Shown here piece by piece: positions 52,816-63,900 of a stretch of 64,000 bases of DNA. Source of the DNA: Anticarsia gemmatalis (Eukaryota > Arthropoda > Insecta > Lepidoptera > Erebidae). Under the pieces are notes generated by a model. The model had not been told where the DNA came from. It did not search any database and saw nothing but the letters and a program-made list of their open reading frames with translations. Each line of letters begins with the position of its first letter. Within the stretch, counting starts at the first letter, position 1. The translations under genes and the position numbers were made by a program. Where the stretch lies: positions 8,618,001-8,682,000 of the forward strand of contig NC_134767.1 of NCBI RefSeq assembly GCF_050436995.1, in the 5' to 3' direction.

Positions 52816-53458
52816 GAATGTTTTAAATTCAGCCTCTAAACTTTATGTTATGTACAAAATTTTGTCAAAATCTGTTCAGTAGTTATGGCGTCTAAGTAAC
52901 AAACATTCATCGCATTTAAATTATTTAGCGTCAATTTTACAGGTTATGAAAAATTGACAGATAACCTATCTGCTAAATAAACGTGTAAGCAAGTGTATGA
53001 AAAAGCTGTGAAAATTTCATCTTTTAAGCAATCTAATACATATTACAAACTAGCACTTAATTATTTATTGAGTTCTGATTTAGCATTAAGGTTCAATAGT
53101 TCTTTAGTCAACTCAAACACTAAACAGTGCCTCCCTGAAAACCCTGAAACTTGTGAAAATAAAAATTTGTGTAAAAATAAAACCACTTTGTTTATGTTAC
53201 TAGTGGGACATAAAAAGGTTGTTTTACAAGCACTACGAATCCCCAATAGTATTCAAAAGTTTTTTAGAAAAAACTTATCGCTACGGTTTTTTTGTCGGTG
53301 GTCGGGCGTGAATTTTTACTTGACTGCTAGCTGTGGCCCGCGGCGATGTGCGTCAAAGTATTCTTTTTATTATTTGGATGTATATTTGATTTTGAAGTGG
53401 ATAGCTTCAATACAGTCCATAGGCCGTATACATGTCGTAAGTTACATACATATTATAA
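52816..53458. other. Non-coding sequence with the window's longest open frame
   Basis: The 181-codon frame 52993-53538 (+) has no domain, signal or transmembrane pattern I recognise. Its last 27 or so codons lie in the Helitron at 53459, so the frame is partly transposon. I do not call a gene. Confidence 0.5.
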
Positions 53459-53709
53459 TCTATACTAATATTATAAAGCTGAAGAGTTTGTTTGTTTGTT
53501 TGAACGCACTAATCTCAGGAACTACTGGTCCGATTTGAAAAAATCTGAATCTGTTAGATAGCCCATTTATCGAGTAAGGCTATAGGTTATATATCATCAC
53601 GCTACGACCAATAGGGGCAGAGTACCAGTAGAAAATGTTACACAAAACGGGGAAAATTTTGACCAATTCTCTCTTATGTGACCCAAGCGAAGTTGCGCAG
53701 GTCAGCTAG
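53459..53709 (+). mobile_element. Lep1-type Helitron (Hel-A), full length
   Basis: It starts TCTATACTAATATTATAAAG and ends GTTGCGCAGGTCAGCTAG/T. All family blocks are present. Confidence 0.9.
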
Positions 53710-54280
53710 TTATGAATAAGAATTCTGTGTTGCTAAAATAAAGTAACTGTATCAAAAAGGGCTCATAAGCCTAAGAGTCACTGAGTTTTACGGGACTTTT
53801 TTCAAGAGGATAATAGAAGGCGAACCAAAATAATACATATAAAGCAAATTATACTGTTTTTGAATCAGAAAAACCACTTTTCATTGTTTGGATAGGGAAT
53901 TGAATGTGAGACCGCACTATCACAACAATAAACACGAACTGAATAAATATTTACGTAAATAAATTACTTTAATTAACAGTTAGACTCATAATTACGTTAA
54001 CGATATACAAACTTGTATAAATTAACTTTTCTCTGACAAAAATGTAATTAACTCTCTTAGAGATAGAGTAGTGGTGTGTGTGACTGTGGAATGCAAGGTT
54101 CTAGGTTCTCAAGATGGCAATATGATTAGTGACAGCTAGTGTGAGTAGTGCCGAATCGTCAAGTTATCCGAGGTAAAATGTAAGTTCGTGTAAGTTCCCT
54201 TAGCCGCACCAAGAATTACTTTTGTCATTCGGGTACTTTTACAAACATACAAATAACGGACGCGAAACAGATATTTGCAA
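53710..54280. repeat. Low-copy sequence with SINE scraps
   Basis: 54060-54170 carries AGTAGTGGTGTGTGTGACTG and GTTCTAGGTTCTCAAGATGG, a decayed tRNA-like SINE. 54196-54280 is a T1 3' piece on the minus strand (CACCAAGAATTACTTTTGTC; TACAAACATACAAATAACGG). Confidence 0.5.
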
Positions 54281-55073
54281 AAAAAAAGACTCAGAAATCA
54301 GCATTGGATTCGTGTTGGAATATAATATACAGCCTTCTCTAGCAATAGTAACAAATAAACTGCGTTATTATATGCTTTCGGCCAATTCCGGCATTGCCTG
54401 AGTTACACTGGGTTAGTTGTAAAACACGTAAAAATCGGTTCATTAGATTTTGATATAACCACGAACAGACAAACGCGAGTTTATTATTCATATTATTATT
54501 TATAGACGCGAGTTTTTTATATATTAGTCTTATTATTATTTTCTAATACAAGAAAAATACAAGATTTCTTTGGTTAATATTTCTTCTAACAGCAAACATG
54601 ACATTCTATAACATCTATCAATCTACTAGTTCCATAGGGAACACCAATATGTGTGACAGTGTGTGATACGTCTTAACGACTCCCCCGGGTGTAGAACTGC
54701 GGATAACCTTCACCAATCACCTCATATCCGGGCACTATACCCGGCTGTAGAAACTATATATGTGTGGTTTCGTAGTTAAGATTGTCAACTTATTATCCTG
54801 TGTTATACCCGGGTGATGACGAAACCTTGTATAGTGCAATATTTAATATGGTCTTCTTACCGTTACTGTGGTACTAACTGTTGCAGGTTTCATTCCCTGC
54901 TTTTTAAATTAAAAGTAATACTTTTTTTTAAGCTGTACCTACGTAATCATTATTCCTAAGTTCTCATCATTTTAAGAGTACGAGTACTAAAAAACTGCAG
55001 CGCGTTTTGCTGCATTGTCGGTACTATCAATTTATTGAGGGTTATATTTTTTTATTAAAAAAATTATTATTGC
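54281..55073. other. Non-coding sequence with an unassigned GC-richer patch
   Basis: 54680-54830 (ACGACTCCCCCGGGTGTAGA; TCATATCCGGGCACTATACC; TATACCCGGGTGATGACGAA) repeats the CCCGGGTG and CTATACCCGG words and looks like a repeat I cannot name. 54390-54480 holds a decayed repeat end (CCGGCATTGCCTGAG). Confidence 0.4.
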
Positions 55074-55397
55074 GAGTTTGGCATTTGAAATGTTCTTCAA
55101 AATTAAGCCTTTAAGGGTCTGCGCAAACGGGCCACTGACCACAGCCACTGGTGGCCAGCGACACCCACTTAACACGTTTTTCCATATATTTTGTATAGAC
55201 ACACCGCACACGTGTAGCCGGTGGCGGCCACTCGCTACAGGATACAAAATATATGGAAAAACGTATTAAGTGGGTGTCGCTGGCCACCAGTGGCTGTGGT
55301 CGGTGGCCCGTTTACGCCGACCCTTAGGCATCCGTTAGAGGCGCTGATCACATTTTCATGCGAAATTTGTCGATAGCAAGTCAGTTGTCAGGTCCTG
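55074..55397. mobile_element. MITE M1 interrupted by a palindromic MITE
   Basis: The left M1 part ends at GAAATGTTCTTCAAAATTAA and the right part resumes at CGTTAGAGGCGCTGATCACA after the insert 55114-55324. The right end is decayed. Confidence 0.7.
55112..55326. mobile_element. 211-bp foldback MITE nested in M1, TA duplication
   Basis: The element 55114-55324 has 83-bp arms (55114-55196 and 55242-55324) that pair almost completely, starting AGGGTCTGCGCAAACGGGCC. TA flanks both sides. The loop is 45 nt. It is GC-rich compared with its host. Overlapping frames on both strands here are due to the palindrome. Confidence 0.9.
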
Positions 55398-56000
55398 GTT
55401 ATAAGTGACTTGAAGGTCAAAAGCCTGTAATTCTTAGACGAGTCTGCATCTAGTGGGCTTTAAGTCAAATTTAAATATTGTTTGCGTTCGTTCATTGTTT
55501 CTTGATGACTGGAGTGTAATAGAAAAGATTGATTAAAATGGAAATCATGAGGACAGTTCTTTGCCCAGCAGTGGGATGACACAAGTTAACATGTAGTAAT
55601 TGTATTGTTGTCCAGACATAAGAGTACTTCAATCTATAAATCATAATATTATACACTTCAATATAATACCTAATTGTCCATATATCATTTCCAATATTCT
55701 TCAAATCGACACACCTGCCAACCGAAAAAAATTACAAGATTATTTGATCGAAAGGAACGCAATAACAGAATAGAGGCACATGTTCATCTCGATCAGGCGG
55801 AAAGGGACGGAGATATATCTCTTATATAATTCCCAATCAGGCGGAAGAGAGACAAAAAATGTGTTTTATTAAAACGGTGACCTTGAGAGCTACGATAATT
55901 TTCGTCCTTTGCATCAGCTGTTTCGTTTCTATTCTTATATTGAGGGCTTTGTGGAGCTAAATATATTTCGTGGATAAATATCTTTGGGACCCTTAATTTT
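55398..56000. other. Low-copy sequence with a repeat tail
   Basis: 55537-55580 has AAATCATGAGGACAGTTCTT and GCCCAGCAGTGGGATGACAC, the tail also found after the shared 5S-I copies. 55780-55850 contains two ATCAGGCGGAA words about 54 bp apart. Confidence 0.4.
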
Positions 56001-56215
56001 TTTTTGAGGGTTTGTGGTCAAACTAAGTTTCAAACTAGATCAAGCCGCCCGGAGACTTTTGACCTGGCTTAGCTACTGTTTTTTTAATGATAGCCAGTTC
56101 GTGATACTAAGGCGAGGTTCAGGATGATCAGCTCAAAGACCACTAAGCGGCTACCCATCCCTAAAATGTCCACGCTGAAGGTTGCTTAACTTTCTGATCA
56201 TTTTCTAGTGTCTGT
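56001..56215 (-). repeat. Old 5S-type SINE
   Basis: Plus-strand GTGGTCAAACTAAGTTTCAA, CAAGCCGCCCGGAGACTTTT, CTACCCATCCCTAAAATGTC and AAGGTTGCTTAACTTTCTGA keep the family order in decayed form. Confidence 0.55.
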
Positions 56216-56519
56216 AAGACTTATGATATGAAGATTTCGACCTAAGTAAAAGTATCCAAAGAAACAGTTTAGTATTATCATAACAAAACAGACCTTGAAC
56301 ACAATCATAAAGTTTCAAAAGAAATCTATCTCAAGGTAAGCCTATAAATATTAGTGGAAAAGTACTCAGACACCTGTAACTTATTCAAGAAGAATTTCTC
56401 TCTACCTGAAAAAACACTTCGAACGGAAAAACGTTCTTAGAACTAAACTGTGGGAATTCGTACGTTATTCAGAATTTAAATGTAACAACGCGTATTTCGT
56501 AGAAATTGTTAAATGTGAC
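56216..56519. other. Low-copy non-coding sequence
   Basis: Nothing recognised. Confidence 0.4.
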
Positions 56520-56690
56520 ATACATACGACGCGGTTGCGGGACGGTTGCGGGTCGGCTGCGGGTCGCGAGTATAAAGCCGTGTACTGACTGACAGTCAAT
56601 CTCGGTCTCGCTCATTTCAATCTGAAAGAAAAGAGACCTAGATATTGCCTCGCGAGGCTGCTCGGTCAGTCAGTACGCAGCTTTTCAGTA
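56520..56690 (+). promoter_or_regulatory. TATA-containing CpG-rich block, possible promoter
   Basis: TATAAAG (56571-56577) follows GC-rich imperfect repeats (GCGGTTGCGGGACGGTTGCG, 56530-56566) and precedes an initiator-like ACAGTCA at 56592-56598, about 22-25 bp downstream. GTACTGACTGAC (56582-56593) recurs inverted at 56665-56676. The spacing suits a core promoter, but the inverted repeat could equally mark a transposon end. No downstream coding exon is recognised. Confidence 0.35.
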
Positions 56691-56699
56691 GTGTGACTC

Positions 56700-56880
56700 C
56701 GTACAGTCGGTACTATCGAGTATCGACAGCTGACATTTAAAAATGTACTTACTGCAAAAAATGTTCATATAGCTTTTGTTACAGGCGCTGATCAAATTTT
56801 ATAAAAAAAACATTATTATCGCTATAGCTATACATATATATCGCGATAGCTAGCCGGTAGCAATGGTAAAGAATTGCGCT
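56700..56880. mobile_element. MITE family M1
   Basis: It has ACTATCGAGTATCGACAGCT, CAGGCGCTGATCAAATTTTA and the end GCGATAGCTAGCCGG..AAGAATTGCGC next to TA. The middle has an AT-rich expansion (about 56800-56850). Confidence 0.7.
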
Positions 56881-57290
56881 ACAAGTGTAATTACCAACAG
56901 ATTTATTAGATGACTAACACACGCAAAGTAGATGCGAGAGATTTTTGGCAGTCACAAGTCGCCCGTAATTAAAATAACGCAAGATTTCAACCGCTGAAGT
57001 TAACATAGTACTCTCACCCTCCACCCGCGCTCGCATAGAATGTGAAAACATCAAACCGCGCGGTTCACGCATTAAAAACGCGCCACGCTCCCGCTCTCTA
57101 CGTTGTTGAAGTTCAACAATTATCAAGGTCGGCGATCACTGCTCACTGCCGAACGTAAGCGAGCGTGAAGGCACGGAATATCTCATTCGTAGCGAACGTT
57201 TATTTCTTGAGACATTTCCCGGGGCCGTCTTGTGAAAATGGACGAATTTTCAACAGTTCCGCTACTAAGGTCGCCTCGATTGGAGTACTG
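56881..57290. other. CpG-rich low-copy block
   Basis: 57000-57290 is CpG-rich (CCACCCGCGCTCGCATAGAA; CCGCGCGGTTCACGCATTAA; GCGCCACGCTCCCGCTC). Together with 56520-56690 it is the longest GC-rich stretch that is not a known repeat. A 16-codon ATG frame starts at 57238. It may be a promoter or 5' exon on either strand. Confidence 0.35.
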
Positions 57291-59289
57291 ATATTTTATT
57301 TTCGTGATATTTTTTGTTTGTTTGTGTGTAGTTTTGTAACTATGTTTTCGACAGTCATCTCAAATTTAAGTGGATACTGCATTTGATCAGATTTTGTTTC
57401 GTTTAATTGTTAGCATAATTAATTTACAAAGTCCAAACACAGTGTTATTCCAAAAATATGTCAAGACTATGCCCTAATACTAAGTTTAATTTTCTCAAGG
57501 ATGATCTCGGTCATTTTTGGAAGCCTTCTTGGTTTTATATTGTAAGCTAAAAACTCTTAAAACCTTTTCATTTATTGAAAAAAAGTCTTTTAATCAGGTA
57601 TTTTTGTTCTAATTGCTAGTAAACTTTGTAACTCTAATATGCCAATCATAATTGTCAATATTTAACTTATAAACGATTTGATCTCCGCCGTGAGTTCGAG
57701 TCGAAACGTTCAAAACATCAACATTTATGATTGACAGCAAGTAGGAAGTATTTTGATTAATTTCAGTTATATTTGCCTGTTATTGTTAAATTAATATAGA
57801 TGCTTTTGTCCGAGAACTTTTGAGTTCTGCGGTTTGAAATTAAGTTTTTGCGTTATGAAATATCTTGAGTTTTGTTTCGTTATAATTGCTTTATTTGAAT
57901 GGACTGAATGGTTTATTTTAATCATTTGTTTAAAAACTTCTTTATTTTATTGTGGATGGGTCTTATACGCCAATAATATATTAAGGTTTAAGATGCCTTA
58001 TTTGTTCCCCGACATTTTAATCGTCAGTTATATGTACAAGTTACGTTAGTTTAAAATCGTTAAGAACTTGATTAGCAGTTTTTTTTGGATATTTATTTCA
58101 AATTATCCTGGAGTGTTTTTTATTATTGAAAGAACCAAATCGCCTTGTTGAATGTCAAAAAAAACTTTTTAAAAGCATTTTAAAAGTACACATAAGTATC
58201 TCATTAATAATTTTTATTATTTTTTGATTGATCAACTCATTATTATAAATCATGTCGCAAGCTATATTTAAAGTAGCTTGTAAGTCCAGTCTAAAATGCA
58301 TCTTTACTGATAATTTCATCTTCAATTTAGATATTCTTGCGAAACGAAGGAACACACACACAAAATCTTGCTACTTTCTAAAGAACACATATTTTTAGCT
58401 TTCTCTTCACCCCATCTGATATTTTTATTCCACAACTTTAGTGAGGTACATTTGTTTTACATATTTTCCTTCGCAATAAATTGAATGACACTTAAATTAA
58501 CGAAGCCTTCGCCAGTTGACAACCTTCCGGGAGGTTTTTTTTCATGAAATTTATTTTTTATCTCGACAGTCTTGTTGCATCGTAATTTAGTTTCAACCTG
58601 AATTGTGTTAAGGGGTTGAAATGTCTAGCTTTAGATTATATAAAAAAATATACCTAGGCCAGTTTCGTTATAGGATTGCAATGAGTCTAGTTCAACGGTA
58701 TCATTTATTTTATCAGATTTTTTCAGTTTTTCCCGGGTTTAGTGCTACGTTTCAGTGTAACCACACCCAAAAATGCAAAATATTTGTCGTGTATGAGAAT
58801 TAAGGTACACCCGTGTTGTTGATAACATAAAATTTTATGTAACACCACACTTATGGAAAACCTCACAAATTATTCAATAAAAACAGCACCACTATACATG
58901 CTACACAGTAGTTTTTGACCGCCGTCAGCCTTAATTCACTAACAACTGGACACAATCATATTTCAAACTTCTATATCACCTGAAAAAACCTAACAATTTT
59001 TCACCAACATTTCATATGATCACAAGTCCTTTCGCAGGCAATACAATTTAAAATTTGCCTACAAATAGCCCGTGTTGTAGCTGTGGTAATGAATATTTTG
59101 CATGGTTTAGCTCGGTTCGTACTCGGGAGAATAATTAACGGAATTTCCTTGTTCACTCATTTATGTAAACGTGTTTCATGTGTAATGGTGTGTCCGGACT
59201 TGACGCGGTTATAGCAACCGCGCGGTTGTGAAGACATTTTTGAGCAATTGCTGCAGCTCCTCTGTTTATCTGCTATTTTGGTATATTAT
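57291..59289. other. Low-copy AT-rich non-coding sequence
   Basis: A moth repeat tail scrap lies near 57680 (CGTGAGTTCGAGTCGAAACG). Nothing else recognised in 2 kb. Confidence 0.45.
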
Positions 59290-59481
59290 GCTATGTATAT
59301 AAAAATGAATCCCTATTTCCCTAAGTCACGCCGTTACGCGTGAACGGCTGGACCCTTTTCACTAATCATTTTTTCTTGAAGTGCGAGGATAATTCTTACG
59401 AAGAAAAAGAAACATTTATTTATTAATTATTGTTTTTTTTTATCAAAAATCGATCTATACGAAGTTTGCGGGGTCAGCTAG
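59290..59481 (+). mobile_element. Helitron-like element, family Hel-E
   Basis: It has CTATGTATATAAAAATGAAT, CACGCCGTTACGCGTGAACG, GCTGGACCCTTTTCACTAAT and ends ACGAAGTTTGCGGGGTCAGCTAG, followed by T. The exact start is uncertain. No coding capacity. Confidence 0.65.
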
Positions 59482-59539
59482 TTATATGCTATATTTTTTT
59501 TTATTTTTGCTTGATCCAAAAGTTTTATGTTAAGTTTAT

Positions 59540-59725
59540 GAGATGGTGACAAGCAGTCTGACAAAATTAGTCTTACCAAAGGGTCTTATAACCCTGGTAA
59601 CCGAGTTGTGGAGGTCCGATAGGCAGTCGCGTGTATAATACTGGTATTAAGCTGCATTTGGTAAGACTGGAAGCCGACTACATCATAGTAGGAAGAAAGG
59701 CTAGGCTGATGATGAATAACAATGC
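59540..59725 (+). repeat. 3' half of a 5S-II SINE
   Basis: It has TTAGTCTTACCAAAGGGTCT, GTTGTGGAGGTCCGATAGGC, TGGTATTAAGCTGCATTTGG and GGAAGCCGACTACATCATAG, ending GGCTGATGATGA. It matches 7200-7369; the 5S-like head is missing (5' truncation). Confidence 0.75.
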
Positions 59726-60543
59726 CGAATGTTCAGCATTTCAACGAACGAAATCAAAATGTTTCGTTAAGAGTCAACGTTCATATGTGTATCGACTTAA
59801 ATTAAAATAGTCTCTACTAAAATACTCGGTCTTTGTGATAAATGTATCAGGTTTCGGAAGCTAATTTTGCGCAGAGTTTAATGTACTGTGAAGTTATTTG
59901 TGTATTTCACGGTTGAATGCAGAAATGTATAGTCTGACTATACCTTAATAAATTATTTATTGGCAATGGATTCTAGACAGTCGAAATCTTACTAAGCCTT
60001 AATATCTATTTTACGTTAAAGATTGTAGATTTCAAGAAATATCTTTAATTATTAAAAAAATTGGAAACTTTTGTTTTGACGTAAATAAACGATTCGTATA
60101 AACTATACATACTTTTACTATTTTCAATGCTAAAATCATATCTCGATAAGTCTTTTACGGCTGAATTACAGAATCGATTTGGATAAATTTTCATAGAATT
60201 ATTTATAGCTTGTACCTTCAAAAGGTTATACCTTATATTTATCAAAAATCAACACAAACCCGCGGGATAAAGCCAAAAAAATATACATAAAACAGTTATT
60301 TCTATTCGCCCTACTTACCGGAGGCCAACAATTTAATAATTTCAATAATAAAAACTTTCTTATAAACGTGTTTTTGTTTTCCTCCAATTTCCTCGAAAAC
60401 TTTTTAACAAGTACAAAATATTCCACAGCAAATAATTTTGTTTGTATGTAAGGAAACGTCTTGAACGCTTGTAGTACGATCAATCTTAAATGTTGTAACG
60501 TGGGAAAGGACCAGGTGAAAGTAATATAATATACTTCTTTAAT
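59726..60543. other. Low-copy non-coding sequence
   Basis: Nothing recognised. The 118-codon minus-strand frame 60226-60582 overlaps the SINE head and has no known motif. Confidence 0.4.
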
Positions 60544-60700
60544 GCTTCTGTGGCACAATCGGTAAATATGCGACTGCCGCATAGAGGGTTTGAATCCTGG
60601 ATCGGGCTAATAGTCTTTTCTGACTTTTTCAGTTTACAACTTCTCTGATATTGACCAGAGTTAGGAAGTCTGTGCCTGACCTCCCATTGGTCGTGTTGGT
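60544..60700 (+). repeat. tRNA-derived SINE head (T5)
   Basis: A-box-like TGTGGCACAATCGGTAAATA and B-box-like GGGTTTGAATCCTGGATCGG, then CTCTGATATTGACCAGAGTT and GACCTCCCATTGGTCGTG. Confidence 0.65.
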
Positions 60701-60751
60701 TATCCATTTATTTAAGAATATTATAATGACTAACTCAATTGCCTTCTCATC

Positions 60752-60975
60752 ACGACGTTTTGGGGTCTATTTCAAGGGCGGACGAAGTGTTATTGGTCTT
60801 TTCCAATTTATATAAGAACATTTCTCAACAGAATCCATGAGTTTGGAGGAGGGATATTGTGACCAATATATGGCAATATACTCGCCCCCTTTTACATGAT
60901 ACGAACATTGCAGAAGGGACGAAACGTGGGAGTATTTCATACAGTCCTGCCTTCACCGTCCGGTATAACAAGCGC
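60752..60975 (+). repeat. SINE T4, 3' part
   Basis: It has GAAGTGTTATTGGTCTTTTC, TATGGCAATATACTCGCCCC and GCAGAAGGGACGAAACGTGG, ending ATACAGTCCTGCCTTCACCG. The head is decayed. Confidence 0.65.
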
Positions 60976-61241
60976 CTATTCTTTGATGAATTAGTTCAGC
61001 CTATCAATTACAATTCCCAACGGTACAAGGATTAATATAAATGTCATTTAACCATTATTTACCATTCGACACTTACGTGGGAGTCACACTTCAGGATGTG
61101 GTACATAATTCCCTTTTCAATATCTCTCGCCCACGCAAGAGGAAGTACAGACAAAAGCAAAGATATGTATACGATGTACATACACAAGGTAAGACCGCCG
61201 AATACAACATCACAGTTTTTAAAGCGTTTTATCAATAAGTA

Positions 61242-61490
61242 GCTGACCCGCGCAGCTTCGCTCACGCTTTTTTTATATTTACAAAAACCTTTTCATAGTT
61301 GCACATATATCATGACTACTTGGTGTTATTATTTCCACGCTCTGGTCTTCCAACATGGTCTGGCGTGATAATTCCATGTTCTTCTCCCGGATCTACGCTA
61401 CCCCTCCACCAATTTTCAATCCAATCTGTTCAGCCGTTCTTGAGTTATAAATGTTGTAGCAAACACCACTTTTTTATACATATAGATGTT
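61242..61490 (-). mobile_element. Helitron-like element end, decayed
   Basis: Plus-strand AGCTGACCCGCGCAGCTTCG is the reverse of a Hel-A-like end (the CTAG is changed to GTAG). The body (CCAATCTGTTCAGCCGTTCT; GAGTTATAAATGTTGTAGCA) belongs to another family, so this is a further mixed element or a separate family. Confidence 0.55.
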
Positions 61491-63729
61491 AATTTCAAAC
61501 TACTTTTGTAATAAGCAATCATTTCATTGATTTTTTTTAACACTTTTGTTGGGTAAAGGTTACCCGAATTGAGAAGGGGGACTTAGCATGCCATGAACAA
61601 TTTTTAGGCAGGCAAGGTTCTTTATCGCCGTTTTGAGCAAGCGATAATAATTTCTCACACACACGAATTTGATATTATCATAAAAAAATACGATTGAAAA
61701 TATGACAGTGTATTCATATTATTGCCGCTGACTGTACTTAAGTTTTTGGTCTACAAGGATGTGGTATTTGCAATGATATTTATTTCCCTAAGGTTCTACG
61801 TTCATATTGGTTAAGCCTTAAGATAATGTCATGAGTTATGCAAATTTGTATACGGTTAGAAGAAACCTTTCCTTAAGTTTTTTGTGGATGTGAACTTTGG
61901 CAATATTTTATATGCCAGATTACTTGAACAAAATCTTTCTAGGCGATGCTGTATGCTGATGTATGTATGTATGTTTAGACCTTTAAAACTACGCAACGGA
62001 TTTTGATGCGTATATTATTAATAGATAAGGTAATACAAGAGGAAGTTTTATGTGTAAAATAGCTGTTTAAATCGAAGCTGGGGCGACTAGTTTTGTATAT
62101 AAATATGTGAGCAAAAATTTCAGCTAAATTAAAAAACGTTAGGTGCATCTTATGCAGCCAAAAACGTCATATTCAACAGACAAATTTGGAACCAGACATC
62201 TGAGAGAGGTTTAGAATTTTAATCTAGCATTTAGTTTACATAAATATATAAATTTCAATTACCAAAACACTTCCAAAATCGACAATTCCATCACAACAAA
62301 ATTTCATTATCTTCAAGATTCGAGAAACCTTAGTAATTCCTCAAGAATCAATCGAGTTCACAAAAGAACAGACACAAAGATTGAACATATAACGTTTCTT
62401 TTGTCACGAAGGTATTTGCCATTGATGGTAGTTACCATTTGGCATTTGCCACGAATGGTATGTACCACTGGACGAGAGTTTGATCAAAGGAAATTTTTGG
62501 GAGTATTTCGAGGTTAAATGAGTTCTTTTGAGAATTGATTGGATAGTTCTGTGTAAGTGGTTTTTCTTAATGGCTCTTGTATTTGCCGCGTTTAGGAAGA
62601 GTATGCTTTTGGCTGATCGTAAGGTTATAGTGTCGTTTCTGTGTTTAGTATTATTGGTTTTGTTAGTCTAGATAATTATTCTAGAGTTTTGTGGTCTGTT
62701 AATGGCTAATTCCTTCTAGTTTTTTAGTGGAAAACATGCGTTATGTAGCAAATAAAATAGAGTTCTTTCTTTAGAGAACACATCATGTGACATACGAAAA
62801 GCAAAATGCAAATGGCGGGTCTTTATTTGGGTTTAATATAAGCTATCATTAGTATCATTTGATATCCCAAAAATTAAGATGAGGGCAGATCTAAATGAAA
62901 ATAAATTTAAATACTAAAGAAAAAGAGCTAAGGTCTTCAAAACGGTGGTAAACTAGGTTTTGATCTTTTTTATCTTTAAGAAAAAAAATCTTGTAAAAAA
63001 TACCCGTACACAGAAGTATAACAGTTGTCTATTTTAAATTAAATGAATTAAGGTTCTTTCAGACAAAAAGCAGTATATTCAGTGTGCAAAAAATACTAGA
63101 ATCTTCTAAATTGCTTTAAGATCTTTAAGCGGTGGTTACTTTTTATCCTCAATGATTGTGAAGGCTGTTAAAAGGCAGGCCAATAATTAGGTACTTTCTA
63201 TTTGGGTCACGGTTATAGAAGTGCTCCTTGGAGAACGCTCTAATATTTCATTCACTGAAAATTTTCCCTTTTTAGTGTTTTCAGGTTTGTGGTCTTGGAT
63301 GAAGGGAAGTTAGAGTAGTTTTTTAAACGCTAAAATTGATATTTTGCTTACATTCTAGGTTAGTATGATAATATATTGTGTCTGAAAAGGCTTATTATTA
63401 TTGATGTTTTTATTGCCAGATAACTTTAATAATATTTTTTTTTATGACTTCTCCAAATTTTCCTAGAATGTCTAAATTGTTTATTCAGATCCAAAATTAT
63501 GATAATATTTTATTGCTGTGTCATACATAAATTCAGAAGTAGCTGTATGACGTGAAAGGCCTTCAACAATAAGTCATAATCGCCAAAAAGGTTACCATTC
63601 CAATTTCTTCTTCCTAGTTAGAAATACTTTCAAAAACCTAACAAACTTTCATAATCAACTAAATATCAAAGAAAAAAAAAACTCAGCACGAAAAATGATT
63701 TGGCAAATTCCGTTCCGTTTCACGTTTAG
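61491..63729. other. Low-copy AT-rich non-coding sequence
   Basis: About 2.2 kb without recognised gene, RNA or repeat family. Paired words TTTGCCATTGATGGTAGTTACCA near 62413 and TTTGCCACGAATGGTATGTACC near 62444 form a small direct repeat. Confidence 0.45.
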
Positions 63730-63900
63730 AGTGAAATTATAAAACAGGTCGGGTCTTTTGGGCCCCGAGGGACGGAGGGGGGAGGTGGCTCAATTGTACG
63801 CTAATCGCTCGCTTGTTTACTAAAGTGCGTTCGGGACTGGGTATAGTGCGGTGTGAGTGACCGCGAGGGAAGGGCTAGAGGTTTTTGAAACAAAACTTGA
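63730..63900. promoter_or_regulatory. CpG-rich block near the window end, possible promoter
   Basis: GGGCCCCGAGGGACGGAGGG, CTAATCGCTCGCTTG, GTGCGTTCGGGACTGGG and GTGACCGCGAGGGAAGGG stand out from AT-rich surroundings and do not match any repeat here. It may be the edge of a promoter for a gene beyond 64000. No exon can be shown. Confidence 0.3.

Noticed and set aside
52993..53538. 181-codon open frame on +
   Set aside because: It reads into a Helitron at its 3' end and has no recognised domain or codon pattern; likely chance.
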